A DNA stretch of 64,000 bases from Nelumbo lutea (GCA_022828595.1 JAKGHH010000003.1:56595759-56659758); one strand, 5' to 3'; shown: positions 46,263 through 57,471, counted from the first letter of the stretch. The notes: a model not told the origin generated them from the sequence alone. Numbers and translations: made by a program.

Positions 46263-46398
46263 TTAGCTGCACTTGATAGCTGTGTTAGGGGTTGTTTAAC
46301 CAATAATAATGCTTCACATGGGCCATCAAATGCATGGCTGACATGGAACGTTATTATTGGTTAAACAGCCCTTAACACAGTTATCAAGTTCAGCTAAT
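46263..46398. mobile_element. 136-bp hairpin MITE
   Basis: Arms of about 47 bases pair with few mismatches: TTAGCTGCACTTGATAGC against its inverse in ATCAAGTTCAGCTAA, and TTTAACCAATAATAA against TTATTATTGGTTAAA. TA lies just outside GCTG and CAGC on each side, compatible with a Stowaway-type site. Confidence 0.82.
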
Positions 46399-47719
46399 TA
46401 GAATTCTCTGTTTGTGCTTGTGCTATTGGAATAATGATATATAGTGTTTTTGAATCATTATTGACCCGGATGGTCAGACCATTCAGCTTAAAAACTATAG
46501 ACAATCGGTTCTATTTTATCCTTAACCTATTCCTGGGCCAGAAATCGTTGATTTGATTAGAGAACCGCTGACTCAGGCTGTCAAACCATCTTGTTTGACC
46601 CACGCAGCAGTTTACGTTTTTATAGGATGAAAGGAGATCCATAGATGGGGAGAAACAGAGAGTCACATCTGAGATTAGACCCCCAGAGACAGAGAGAGAA
46701 GAAATAATGCAAATCTGAGATCTTAGAGAGATCCAAAGTTGCCGCTGCAATTTATGTTGTCATATCGCCATCATCGTCGCTGTCACCATCACCGGTGAAC
46801 ATTGGATGCTCCTCCTCCTCTTCCTCTTCTTCTCTTATTCTTTCTTTTTTCCCTATCTCTCCTCTCTTTCCTTCCTTCTTTCTTAGCCAAAAATCACGTC
46901 TCTTTTTGAGTTGTTTCTTATAAAAGAAGGATAATAAAACCCTAATTTTCCAATTTAATCAGACTGCTTTAACGGCTGACCCAGAAACCGATAGCCAAAG
47001 TGATTCCATTTTTAGGTCGGATTTTAAAACCTTGATGATATAGCCAGGCGCCTTAGTAAATTAGTATGTTACATTTTGGGTCTAGTCCCCATAATTTTCC
47101 ACAACTACGAATGTTTATGTTCTAGAGCAATTCCTACATACAGAACATGCTTTGCTGTATTGGCATTGCAACTTGCACCTCTCACTTTAAATGTTGCACT
47201 TTTAGCTTTCTAATATTGCACCCCCATTCACCTCTCACTTTTAGCTTTCTAAACGCAGCCTTATCTCTGCATATACACAGTAAAAGCTCTTCCCAAGAAA
47301 CCTGGTCACCCAAGTCAGAATGAAGCAACCACACAAACTGTAATGATCTAAATTTGCACCTTGTATGCACTATACAGTGGCCCCAAGGTACAACGTTATA
47401 AAGCTGTCAATGCAACATTTATTAACCGAAGGTACAACCGGCGGTACAAATACCAACGGATAGCTCAGCTGGTCAAATTGATGTCATCATATATCTGTTC
47501 ATTGTATTGACTACTGGAGAGTATTAGAAGGCGAACCATTTAATGGAGTTGTTGGCCATGTACCAAATTAGTGTTACAAATCTTTTTATTAAATAGGAAA
47601 ATCGTTTATAGACCTTCTGGATGTTGCAATTAGAATGAATTATATTCCTGATTTGACAAGGTAATAAACAATTTAAAAATAATAATTAGATTATGGGTTA
47701 AGTCTTAATTAAAAGGCTA
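46399..47719. other. stretch without recognised gene
   Basis: About 46455-47030 is a long degenerate GGTTCAACC-type repeat with a CT-rich tract (46800-46880). The remainder has no feature. ORFs on the minus strand (46511-46750, 47182-47370) show no domain. Confidence 0.4.
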
Positions 47720-47730
47720 GGCATGAAAGA

Positions 47731-47888
47731 GACCGGATCTGCTCCTCACACCTGGCGCCTCACACACACATCCTATCATACATCGGGAATATCTCCCGTA
47801 CTTATTTATTATTATTCATGGGAGATGTTCCCAATGCACGGTGGATGTGCATGTGAGGTGCCCATTTGTGAGGAGCAGATCCCATCAT
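47731..47888. mobile_element. 158-bp TIR element with 11-bp flanking repeats
   Basis: Inverted repeats GGATCTGCTCCTCACA and TGTGAGGAGCAGATCC lie near the ends. The 11-mer ggcatgaaaga is present exactly on both sides (47720-47730 and 47889-47899), longer than hAT or Tourist duplications and closer to Mutator-like (usually 9 bp, sometimes more). A fragment with the internal word GGGAGATGTT recurs at about 47975-48005. Confidence 0.75.
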
Positions 47889-48009
47889 GGCATGAAAGAA
47901 CTGATCGACCAAGGTTTAAATTATGAATTAACATCAGTGCGCCCTACAACACATTCCAACTCCCGATGATAAGTATGGGAGATGTTTCCAATGCACACTG
48001 ATGTGATCT

Positions 48010-48597
48010 TTTAAATTTGCATTGTACATACGATAAGTATTGTATGATATTTATGGGTTTTTGAGCCCATTGAACATGCTACATTCTAGGGGTGAGGACA
48101 TCCAACTGCTTTTAAAGGTTAATACCCTTTCTAGAGATGTCTTGGTTCAATTCTTGAAACTAAAATTTTTTTAATCTAAGAGCATTTTTGTGTATAGTGT
48201 GTATGGATACTTTGAACCTTGTAGGATGCAGCTTGGGCTGAATTAGTCTAAACCTAAACCCAAAAAAGTTGGGTTTGCTTGGTTTGAAGGTCACCAGGTC
48301 AGGTTTAGAATTAGGGTTGAAAAATATGAATCTGACTACCTTTTGACTGGGTTAGGATTTGAGGCCTTGGAGAATCCAACCCAACTCAAATCTGTCATAT
48401 TTTTGCACATTTACCTATATAAGTATCATATAAATTATAAATATGTATGATATGTGGGTATGTACATCTAATATAAATTGCAGCCATACATTAATCTTTT
48501 GAGTTTAAAAGCAAAAATCTTTTGGCATAAGTATATTATTCCTTAATAAAGTAAAGTATGGCATTCTTAATGCACCATGACTTTGTCTCCATATATA
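48010..48597. other. stretch without recognised gene
   Basis: Contains a low-complexity block built from CCAACCC/GGGTT words (48225-48400) that may be another decayed MITE. No gene. Confidence 0.35.
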
Positions 48598-48616
48598 TCT
48601 ATACTATCTATAAAAG
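48598..48616 (+). mobile_element. Helitron-like 5' terminus
   Basis: TCTATACTATCTATAAAAG is nearly the same as the 5' end of the 6460-8198 element and is preceded by A. No canonical 3' hairpin plus CTRR was found downstream; a palindrome ACTGCTACGTGCAGT at about 48845-48859 is a candidate hairpin but is not followed by CTAG. Confidence 0.5.
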
Positions 48617-48717
48617 AGTGAATTCCTCTTTTTTCTGGATTTTTCATTTGGCATTTTTTACACCTCTTGTCTAAGTACACAACAAGCATAAAGAGAGCAT
48701 ATATGTCCTTTATTCTC

Positions 48718-48815
48718 ACTTTCAAAACTGCCCACTCATAACTGTTCAAAAACTATCCACTCATAACTGTTCAGAAACTACCCACTTATAATTTATAACC
48801 ATTTAGAAACTGCCC
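48718..48815. repeat. 24-25-bp tandem repeat, three to four copies
   Basis: The unit TTCAAAAACTACCCACTCAT, completed by AACTG, is repeated with decay and followed by a diverged copy. Confidence 0.75.
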
Positions 48816-48859
48816 ATGAATTATAAATAGTTGTCTTAGAGATACTGCTACGTGCAGTT

Positions 48860-51630
48860 TTTCCCATTTCCCCAATCCCTACAGGGACAGGATGATTTTC
48901 CCCCTCCTAGGATGGGGATAGGGAAATTTTCATCCTCATTGTTGGGGACAGAGATTCCCATGTATGTATGTATATATGCATTTGGCCTTTTGAAAAATGG
49001 GTTTAAGGCCTTTGAGGCCCAAAACTGAATATTTGTGTTTCTTTATCATGAATTAGTTAATGAATTTGTGATAATATATTAAAAATTATAGTTGAATATA
49101 ACTGAATATATTTGGATTACCTTGATAGAATTGTAAATTGTAACTATTTTATTTTCTTTTTGGAATGAAACAAAATTAAAAAATAAAATGAATTTAACAT
49201 TATAAGAAAAGGCAAGGCATGCAGGGAGTGGGGTTGGGGATGGGAAATCCCTGTCCCCATCGTAACCATTCTTAATATAGACCGATTGAGCCATGATAAA
49301 CCTACAATTTTCTGAGTATGGTATGTTCATTAATTAATGTTTTATTTAGAATAAAAACCAAGTGGGAACGCAGGAAAAAGAGTCATGACCCAGGACCAAC
49401 TGGCAAGGGACTATCATATACCCCACCATATATGGGCATAAATCCCTCAACCCCCCCCCCTCCCCCCACCTCCGGCCAGCTCCGGTCAGCATTGCACAAC
49501 AACAAGGGCTGAGGGGATGCTGGCCTCAAACCAATGAAGTCGGTGAAGCTGTTACATCTCCGACTTTATACCTAATGAAGTTGAGGAAGCTGTCACATTG
49601 TCCCTAGTCACTAAAGATGAAGACGACTGGATAGTCTGTATATACTGTCTGGAGATTGATGAGCTTAATGAGAGGCTGATGATGGACCACAGTCGAGTAC
49701 AGAAATGTCATTATATTAGAGCATATTTAGTCAACTGTTCATACTCCTTTTTTTATTCTGTTCTTCTTTAGGCCATCTTTATAATCTGTAGTTTACCAAA
49801 AGATCCATTTACTGTATCAAACTATCAATGGGCTAGAAATAGTTCGAATATTGCCATGAACTTTAATTTCAGTAAGCCCTTTCTTAGTTGACAGGAGAGT
49901 ATTTACTACTGTGGGTTGACAAGAATCTCTTCAACTTAGTGACTCTAAAGGTAGAACACTAGATCTCAACTTCAGTATTAATATGCAAAGTTGTTCATAT
50001 ATATAGTTCACTAGATGCTCTTAGCGCCGGAAAAGAGAAGGAAGATAACAGTAAAGGAAAATCCTGTAAAAACAATCCTTTTTTGATTGATATATATCAA
50101 GATAAAAACTTCGTAATAACTGCAGATCAATCTCAGAAATGGGACAAGACAAGGACCCTTCATATATTTCGTTGCAATATCATGAACTGTGCATCCTCTC
50201 AGACAAATAAATTCTCTTTACCATCAACACTATATATGAGGGTGATATATGGGGGATGTGGCTAAAACGAGGGAAAAATTCAAAACCCATTAAATTCTTC
50301 ATCTACCAGACACATGGAAAAGTGGGAAAAGACCCTACATTTTTTCCATATTTTCACATGAAACCCTAATCTTTCTCTCATCCAGTTGTCCAATGTCCCA
50401 TCTGTTCCCCCGCAGTTGTATTATACCTTGATTTAGATGGGACAGAAAGTACCCCATAGTAGTATAGATGATTTCTTCTTATTTACAGTAGTTTGAGTGG
50501 GGTCATGGTAGTTCATGAATGATTGATCTACACATATGTGCAGGCTCATGTTGTTGGTGTCCAGCTAAAGATCTAGATCTCTTACAAACCTATAATGGTT
50601 GCTTTATGGACCTCTTTTTCTTCACCTACCACTGTAGCATTTCAATTGGCAAGGGTCATTCATAGATACTATTTACAAGCAGAAATGTCAAGAATCCAAT
50701 CCTTCACTACTGTTGTAGATTAATCTAAATTGGGTTTACAACTACATTGCCATATAAGTAGTGTAAGGCCAAGTACAGAACATCTACTAGGGCTGCCCAT
50801 GGTTCGGGCCATGGACCTGTTCCGGACCCAGTACTCTTGACTCTATAGGGCAAATCCAGAAGACCAGAACCAACTCCATTATTGATCATCAGGTTTCTCT
50901 CTGGCTTGACCCAATAAGCCCTGATTATACTTGATAAGTCCATAGCCTGGCATTTTGATTTATACTTGACAAATGCCATTAGAAAGCCTGATTACTTAGG
51001 AGGGGCGGACTGAAAGGCAGGGACCCAATCATTCGCGTCGGGTCTTAATTGGGTTGGAAGTTGGAACTGGTAAAGACCAGAACTCAAAATGCAGACCCAA
51101 AACCGACCCTACAAATATTCAGAAATCCAGATAAATGTAGAGACAAACACTGATGTCTGTATATCAAACAATTGGGATTATATATGTACTTGTCTACTTG
51201 CTTTAGACCCTCGACCGTACTGTTATGGTGGAGATTGTTTGGGTCTACATTGATCAGACAATGTAGTCAGTGGTACCTTAGCTTAGAGGTTCTAGGAGCC
51301 ATGGAAACGTCAAATTTAATTACAGTTAACATTCAGTTATATTGCCTAGTGCACAGACACGGATATATGAAAGCCTACAGTATGTAGGAGCTGAAGATCA
51401 AAAGAGAAACTCAACCAAAGATCCAAAGGAAGTGGCCATGTGAGATTTTGAAGCTTCTGAACTGGCCACAGTTTACTGTAAACAAGAAAAAAAGAAGACA
51501 TGGAGCATTTGGAAGTCAGAATGTCAGATAGCCAACTGCACCACGCGCTGTGATAAATGTGGGCATTTATGTGCGGCGAAGTGTTGCTGTTAGGCGTTGG
51601 AACCATTTAATGCAGTTACTACCCACAATC
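48860..51630. other. intergenic region upstream of the glycine-rich gene
   Basis: Includes C-rich low complexity (49450-49470) and a possible decayed hAT-like element starting GGGCTGCCCATGG at about 50790. ORFs such as 50725-50979 (minus) and 51346-51606 (minus) have no recognisable domain. The last few hundred bases presumably hold the promoter of the gene at 51699. Confidence 0.4.
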
Positions 51631-51636
51631 GATCTC

Positions 51637-51644
51637 TATATAAA
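51637..51644 (+). promoter_or_regulatory. TATA box of the glycine-rich protein gene
   Basis: TATATAAA, 62 bases before the ATG at 51699. With a usual TATA to start distance near 30 bases, the 5' untranslated leader would be about 25-30 bases. Confidence 0.75.
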
Positions 51645-51698
51645 CAGTCTCCGTATTCAAATTCTATACCAACGAGTTATCACAAAAAGGTCTCGAAT

Positions 51699-52874
51699 AT
51701 GACTCGTGGGTTTCGTAGGATAGCTCTACTCTCACTGTTGTGTTTTAACGTGTTTGTAGTGAGTGTTCTTGCTAAAGATGTTTCCACTGTGAAAAATGAT
51801 GATGAGAAGTTCCTTCATGGCGGCAAGGGAGCTGGATTCGGTGGTGGGTTTGGTGCTGGTGGCGGAGCAGGGGGTGGATTTGGTGGAGGTGGTGGTTTTG
51901 GGGGTGGAGCCGGTGGTGGCTTTGGTAAGGGTGGTGGAATAGGTGGCGGCTTCGGTAAGGGTGGGGGTGCTGGTGGTGGCTTTGGAGGTGGAGCAGGTGG
52001 TGGAGCTGGTGGTGGCTTTGGAGGTGGAGCAGGTGGTGGAGCTGGTGGCGGCTTTGGCAAGGGTGGTGGAGTTGGTGGCGGCTTCGGTAAGGGTGGGGGT
52101 GCTGGTGGTGGCTTTGGAGGTGGAGCTGGTGGTGGCTTCGGTAAGGGTGGCGGTGCTGGTGGTGGCTTGGGTAAGGGTGGCGGTGCTGGTGGTGGAGCTG
52201 GTGGCGGCTTTGGCAAGGGCGGTGGAGTTGGTGGTGGCTTCGGTAAGGGTGGTGGTGCTGGTGGTGGCTTTGGAGGTGGAGCAGGTGGTGGAGCTGGTGG
52301 CGGCTTTGGAAAGGGTGGTGGTGCTGGTGGTGGCTTTGGAAAGGGAGGTGGAGTCGGTGGTGGCTTTGGAAAGGGAGGTGGAGTCGGTGGTGGTGTAGGT
52401 GGTGGTGCTGGTGGTGGCTTTGGAAAGGGTGGCGGTGCAGGTGGTGGCTTTGGAAAGGGTGGCGGTGCCGGTGGTGGCTTTGGAAAGGGTGGTGGAATTG
52501 GTGGCGGCTTTGGTAAAGGTGGTGGTGCTGGCGGTGGGTTTGGTAAGGGTGGAGGAGTTGGCGGTGGAATTGGAGGTGGTGCGGGTGGTGGTTTTGGAAA
52601 AGGAGGCGGTGTAGGTGGTGGCTTCGGCAAAGGTGGTGGCTTTGGTGGTGGGATAGGAGGAGGTTCTGGAGGTGGAATTGGTGGAGGATTTGGCAAAGGT
52701 GGTGGCTTTGGTGGTGGTGTAGGAGGAGGATCAGGAGGTGGAATTGGTGGGGGGTTTGGCAAAGGGGGTGGCTTTGGTGGTGGAGTAGGAGGAGGATCTG
52801 GAGGTGGAATTGGTGGAGGTTTTGGAGGTGGCGGAGGTTTCGGTGGTGGGGGAGGAATTGGAGGACATCCATGA
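51699..52874 (+). CDS. secreted lysine-containing glycine-rich protein
   Basis: An intact intronless 391-residue frame. The start is the ATG at 51699 (MTRGFRRIALLSLL), the first ATG after the TATA box; the frame is open further upstream but begins there with TTG. Residues 1-25 form a textbook signal peptide ending VSVLA before K26. A short charged linker (KDVSTVKNDDEKFLHGG) follows, then about 345 residues of Gly-rich repeat to the end (GGHP). The dominant unit is the 11-residue GGGFGKGGGAG, in which A varies with V, I and F, alternating with lysine-free GGGFGGGAGGG blocks; the last 80 residues shift to GGGIGGGSGGG. At DNA level this is an imperfect 33-bp coding minisatellite. Signal peptide plus Gly-rich domain fits class I-type plant glycine-rich proteins, thought to be structural or signalling proteins of the cell wall. 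The regularly spaced lysines are notable. Function beyond export to the apoplast is inference. Confidence 0.92.
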   Translation: MTRGFRRIALLSLLCFNVFVVSVLAKDVSTVKNDDEKFLHGGKGAGFGGGFGAGGGAGGGFGGGGGFGGGAGGGFGKGGGIGGGFGKGGGAGGGFGGGAGGGAGGGFGGGAGGGAGGGFGKGGGVGGGFGKGGGAGGGFGGGAGGGFGKGGGAGGGLGKGGGAGGGAGGGFGKGGGVGGGFGKGGGAGGGFGGGAGGGAGGGFGKGGGAGGGFGKGGGVGGGFGKGGGVGGGVGGGAGGGFGKGGGAGGGFGKGGGAGGGFGKGGGIGGGFGKGGGAGGGFGKGGGVGGGIGGGAGGGFGKGGGVGGGFGKGGGFGGGIGGGSGGGIGGGFGKGGGFGGGVGGGSGGGIGGGFGKGGGFGGGVGGGSGGGIGGGFGGGGGFGGGGGIGGHP

Positions 52875-53123
52875 TTAGTTCTCTTCCGGTCTTATATTGC
52901 ATGCCAAGTGTAGCAACGTCTCTATGTTATAGCATTGCAACCTTACGTGTATTACCTGATTTCTGACGTTATTTATGTAATTCTCTATCTACCATAATTA
53001 TTGCTTTTCTTAACTATCTTTCTCACTCCCTCTCATTTCACTTTTGGCTATGATCAAAATATGCAAATAATGTGTGCTTAGATAATAAGATATTGTTAAT
53101 TGTTAATATTCTCCCTCTTAACC

Positions 53124-53129
53124 AATAAA
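53124..53129 (+). terminator. candidate poly(A) signal for the glycine-rich gene
   Basis: AATAAA about 250 bases after the stop, within a T-rich 3' region. Plant signals are loose, so this is only a candidate. Confidence 0.35.
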
Positions 53130-53202
53130 AATATTGTTCTCTTTCATCTTACACATATACTTTACTTTAATCTAGACTAGATTATAAAGGGGAGATTATT
53201 TA

Positions 53203-53525
53203 GGGCCCGTTTGTCGTGTTTTTCTGTGTAGTCTTTCAATTGTTTACAAGTCGGGAAATTTGATTTTTGGTCTATTTTTATTTGACTTGTGGAAGATCTA
53301 GTCACCAAAAGACGGAGTGTCAAAAAGATGTGAGAAGTTCATTTTGGGTTGATTTCGAGAAACTTCATATAAAGCTTTTCGCATTTTTCGCATTTTATTC
53401 TCACATGGAAAGACGTGCATGTGCCTTGCTTCGGGTTGCTCATATTTTCATGCAAAAGCTCAATTTGTCTTTTACATGTCAGAGCTACCAGAAGATCTTC
53501 CAAAAAAGATACGCCAAACGGGCTC
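53203..53525. mobile_element. TIR element (GGCCCGTTTG), copy 1
   Basis: The left end GGGCCCGTTTG is inverted in the right end CCAAACGGGC. The interior shares GGAAGATCTAG, TTCATATAAAGCTTTT-like and CCAGAAGATCTTCC blocks with the next copy. The ORF at 53267-53578 runs through it and is not a gene. Confidence 0.7.
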
Positions 53526-53689
53526 TTATTCTTCACCTTTCAAAAACACTCATCTTAATTAAGGCATTAAAATTATGATTATGCCTTCATTATGAATGTA
53601 CAATGACAATATTAGGAGAGGTTTAAATTCAACCCAAAACTTGATTTTTGTTTTCTCACTTAATAAATTAAACAATGAGAGCCACTCAA

Positions 53690-54063
53690 ATATAGTGAAT
53701 AATCTTTTTGGGTAATTTGAGCTCTGTTAAGTGCATCTTTTCGCTTGGGCTGACAGCTTTTTAGAAGCTTGGCAGCCCGCGTTTTGGTCTTTTCTTGTTT
53801 AGTTGGGAAAGATCTAGCCGTCGAAAGCTATAGCCTTGAAAAAACCCAAGAAGCCAATTTCAGGTTATTTTTGGAAAGTTCTAAATAGAGCTTTTTGCCT
53901 TTTTTTTTTCAATTCGTCTTTGTACGGAAATATGCACGAATAGACACACTTTAACCAAACGATTTTTAAGCTGCTAAGATCTTGATGCAAAAACTCACGT
54001 CGTCTTTTCAAGGTCATAGCTTCCAGAAGATCTTTCAAAATAGAGTTACCAAATGGCCCCTAA
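53690..54063. mobile_element. TIR element (GGCCCGTTTG), diverged copy 2
   Basis: Same order of blocks as 53203-53525 (GGAAAGATCTAGCCGTC, AGAGCTTTTTGCC, CCAGAAGATCTTTC) and a right end ACCAAATGGCCCC. The left end is eroded. Confidence 0.6.
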
Positions 54064-54523
54064 TCATGATGTGATCCAAATAAAGTCTTTTATATGCAAA
54101 AAAATTGGGTTTTGAAAACCTTTAAAGCATTATTCAACATTTCCATCAAGAAAATTAATGAGAGGGTGTGTTTGTGTCTTTATCTGAAAATGAAAGGAGA
54201 TTTTTATGAAGATAAAAAATGCAGGGGAAGTTTAAGTACTTGTTAGAAAACCCAAGAAAAATTTAAGTGATATCCTCTAATCATGAAACTTTTGTTTTTG
54301 TTTTGAAGAGAGGTGTGATTGTTTCATCAAACATCCAAACACATCTCTTAGTTAAAAAAAATCCTTAAATTCTTAGAGATCAATTTATCTTTGAACAAAT
54401 TAAACACTAAATCAACAATAAATTATTTGTACTGCAATCTTTTAATCATTTTGCCTTTGTTGCTGCCAAATATGAGGCCAAGGGAAAAAAGGAGATTCCA
54501 CTGGTATTCGAGGCTGACTGGTT
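54064..54523. other. stretch without recognised gene
   Basis: AT-rich. Nothing recognised before the LTR at 54524. Confidence 0.4.
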
Positions 54524-54838
54524 TGATGTGTAAACAAGAGAAGAGCACACGTCAAAGGCCCTGGGTGTTATCCTAGGGGTGGAGACCCCGACGGTCAAAT
54601 TAGTTGAGTGCTTAAGAGGGGTTGGACCAAGCAAGAGACAAGGGCTCATAGCTTAATCCTTAATAGCCAAGAATGATTCTCTTGGGATTCTCAATATGCT
54701 TACTTTGAGATGAATATCCCCTTTTATAGCTAACCTTGCCTTAGGAGTGGTTGGAAGCAGTTGGTGATATGCGGCCCGGATTTGATCTGGTCGATGCCAC
54801 ATGGCACGATCCGATGCCTGCCAAGTATCCCTACATCA
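54524..54838 (-). mobile_element. short Ty3/gypsy LTR (LTR3), 3' LTR position
   Basis: A 315-bp unit starts TGATG and ends CATCA, the same terminal pentamers as LTR1 and LTR2. On the minus strand there is a TATA box in GGTTAGCTATAAAAGGGG (about 54725) and a U5 motif TTTGACCGTCGGGGTCTCC (about 54580-54598) of the type common in plant gypsy LTRs. It directly abuts a polypurine tract at its right, so it is the 3' LTR of a minus-strand element whose coding remnants lie at 57472-58653. The 5' LTR was not found. Confidence 0.65.
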
Positions 54839-54852
54839 CTTGCCCCCACTCT
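54839..54852 (-). other. polypurine tract (plus-strand DNA priming site)
   Basis: Minus strand AGAGTGGGGGCAAG lies immediately before the TGATG start of LTR3. Its position and composition are those of an LTR-retrotransposon polypurine tract. Confidence 0.65.
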
Positions 54853-55324
54853 TGAGGCCATAGTGGTCGAGGTCGGATGGCGTATCGTGCGGAGACCTCG
54901 GCTTCGGCTGAATAGAGTACCATGGAGTTGCCTGGATCGACCTCGGCTACAAAGGGCTCTCCTTGGCGACTGTGTGGGGATTGCTTCTCTATCCGTTCCC
55001 CATCTTAGTGGAGGATCGTTATGGGCTCAGAACACGTGACTGTGGCCGGAACAGGTGTGGGACATCCGCATTCATCAGTCATGCCTCGTACAGGTGTTTA
55101 CGTCATCCGATGTAGGTCCATACTTTGGACGGGCATCGGTGCTAAATGGTCGAGGCTGTGCCCGAAACGGTGTGGAGGGGTGTCCGATTTGGGTTGTTCT
55201 TGACCCGGAGCTAACAGGAGAACCGACTCATTCCTTCGACATCGTTTCATCTTCCCTAGGTCAGGCTATCAGATCAATTAGTCTGCGACCATTTGATCAA
55301 AGAGATCTAAGTCGTACGCTTTCC

Positions 55325-55334
55325 TTTAAATAGG
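55325..55334 (+). promoter_or_regulatory. TATA-like box of the antisense ORF
   Basis: TTTAAATAGG on the plus strand, about 140 bases before the ATG at 55475. A stronger version (CTATAAATAG) is in the equivalent position next to LTR4 at 39645-39654. Confidence 0.45.
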
Positions 55335-55474
55335 GACGCTGGTTGAGTGAATCTTCACATTTGCTCGAACCTTGAGTCTTTACCTGTGATCACAGAGACC
55401 TTGGCTACCAACAACAAATTCCCTAAGCCTTCTTTCCTCGAACAAACACTAGGTAAAGAACTCCCATCTTCTAT

Positions 55475-56710
55475 ATGTCAACCTTAGACTCTAGACCTGA
55501 AAGTTATGCCCTTCCCAACTGGTGTGACCCTAGCAGCACTTCTTCCACCTCGGATAGTAGTGGGAGTGACAGTAGTGACTCTGAGAGCTCCCCTTGGGCA
55601 TCTAGCATCTAGGTACTAAGGGAGAGGACCACCCCATGGCGAGCCGAGCACGACCAACGGGGCATGGACTCTCCCGATGAAAGTATTTTTTCCACGAGGC
55701 CGAGGACCAATGTCACCGGGAATGCCTCTGAGCTTCTTGAAGTGGTGGAGCCAGAGGAGGCTAAAGAACGTACTCCCGAGGAGTGGGTTGAGGTTGAACG
55801 TCGAGGCATGACATTGGTGCATCACCCCTGCTCCGACTTTGATAGTGAGCTCAGCAAAGAGCAAGTGAGGGATCTGTCTGATATGTATAAGCTCCCATGG
55901 GGTTATAAGTTTAGTCCCCTACATAGGTGACAGGCCATGTTAGCTCGCTAAGGGGGAGGTGTGTGTGCACGAGCACTACCTCCACTTCATCCTTCATTTT
56001 CCCTTGCCTCCTCTCATCCTAGAAATCCTTAACTACTACAACATTTCCCTTAGCCAACTTGCTTCGAACGCCATTAGGACCATAGTGGTCGTGTTGGTGA
56101 TGGCTCGCCTGCAAGATGTGTCTGTGACCCTAAAAGTCTTTTGAGGTCTATTCACATTAAGGAAGCATCCTGACAGGGAAGGTTTGTGGTACTTCCAAGG
56201 ACAACGGGGTAGGGCAGTGGACAACCCGTCGTCCATCCACACCTGGAAGAAGAAGTTTTTCTTCATTAGTTGTCCACAAGGATGGTCCTTCCAATCTGAC
56301 TAAGGAATGCCAGACTTGTTGGCCAAGAGGATCAAGTCGTACAACAGTGAGGAGGAGTCGACTGTGATGAATCAAATTCGGCTAACTGGGATGATTCATG
56401 TCAGACCCTTAGTGATGGAGGAGGCCTTGGTGTTAGTTGGCTTCAGTTCTACCCCCCTTGGTATGGGCACTCCTGTTGTCATCTAGTTGTGTCGCTTATT
56501 TAATGTTCATTGCCTTTCTTCTAACGTTGGTCATCTTCCTTGGTTGTAGAGATGGACGACAACTTGAAGGAGAGACTTCTGCAGGCAGCGAAGGCAAAGT
56601 GCAAGAAGGGCCCAACCAAGGGGCCTTCACGTAGGTTGAGCAAGAGGGAACCACCTAGGCCAAAGGGGAATGTCGAGGCCGAGAAGAGGAAGGAGGCCAC
56701 TCCCAAGTAG
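55475..56710 (+). pseudogene. broken antisense ORF of a gypsy element (Transposase_28-like)
   Basis: The ORF begins at the ATG 55475 with a Ser/Asp-rich segment (SSTSSTSDSSGSDSSDSESS). It meets an in-frame TAG at 55610, continues through DLSDMYKLPWGY to a stop at 55928, then shifts frame near 55945 and continues FPLPPLILEILNYYNISLSQ, LRKHPDREGLWYFQ, PSSIHTWKKKFFF and GMPDLLAKRIKSYN to 56487. A pyrimidine-rich stretch ending TTGGTTGTAG at 56549 looks like an intron 3' end, after which MDDNLKERLLQAAKAKCKK runs to 56710. The core matches the plant family called Transposase_28 or putative gypsy-type transposon protein, a conserved N-terminal region carried in antisense by some Tat-lineage retrotransposons. 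Its function is not known. Family recall is from memory; the breaks are seen directly. Confidence 0.7.
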
Positions 56711-57471
56711 TTAGCCGATGCCCCTTAAGACCCAAGGGTGAAGAAATTTGCGATGACGGACTGCAAGGCTGAGTGCATCATAAGAGGATCTCGACAGTCA
56801 GAGCCTCACTCCTTGGACCCATGGGATGACCTGCTGCTAGTGGCACGTTAGGTGTTTCGCCCAAACTAGAAGGTCGAGGGGTGACTCACTGATCAACGCA
56901 GGCACCGGCCACAACCTTCACTCGCTTTGTGATATTGCCTTGTTACTTAGAGGATGTTTATCGTGGGCATTTTTTTTTTGAAAAGCAGTGCCATGTCAGA
57001 GCCTTGTCAAAGATTCCAATTTTTAACGCCTACCATACTGTTTAGTTCAAGCAATTTTTGAAAAAAATGGTGAAATTGTTTTTGCCTTGTAAAACAGTGT
57101 CCTCCCGTTGCATGATTTGACGTTTCATGCATCAGCAAGCTGTTGCCCCTAAACGCCATATGGGGTGGTGCTTACATGGCATCCTAGCTGTCTGCTGAGT
57201 TTTCCGGTGCTTCTCGGCCCACCGGAATGTCAACCCCAATGGTAAGTAGGGTTTACTGCACATATTTCTTCTCTATCACTGAAGTTTTTCCCCTCTCACC
57301 GCTCAACCGCTGTAGTCATCATTAAGGGAGGTTATTGCCAGAGGAGGTATTGTGCTATTCTTTTTTAGTTTTTAGGATTTCTACAAAATTTTTCATGGAG
57401 AAACCTCTCTAATACCATCATTTTTGCATTTTTTTTGTTTCCAAGAGGAATTTACAGAGCATCATCATCAT
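56711..57471. other. non-coding gap inside the gypsy remnant
   Basis: The part to about 56960 may be the tail of the antisense ORF. About 56960-57440 differs in character and has words such as AAAACAGTGT and CAAGCTGTTGCCCC resembling the 15360-16060 repeat family. The RNase H and integrase regions expected between RT and the LTR are absent, so a deletion, an insertion, or both took place. Confidence 0.4.

Noticed and set aside
51597..51698. Upstream extension of the glycine-rich frame
   Set aside because: It begins at a TTG codon and would place 34 residues before the signal peptide; the TATA box at 51637 lies inside it.
51772..52902. His/Leu-rich and Pro-rich minus-strand ORFs and Val-rich plus-strand ORFs overlapping the glycine-rich gene
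   Set aside because: Mirror images of GGN-rich codons. The plus-strand Gly frame alone has a TATA box, an ATG, a signal peptide and a sensible stop.
53267..53578. 103-residue plus-strand ORF
   Set aside because: It lies within a TIR element that has a second, stop-filled copy next to it; no domain and no plausible start context.
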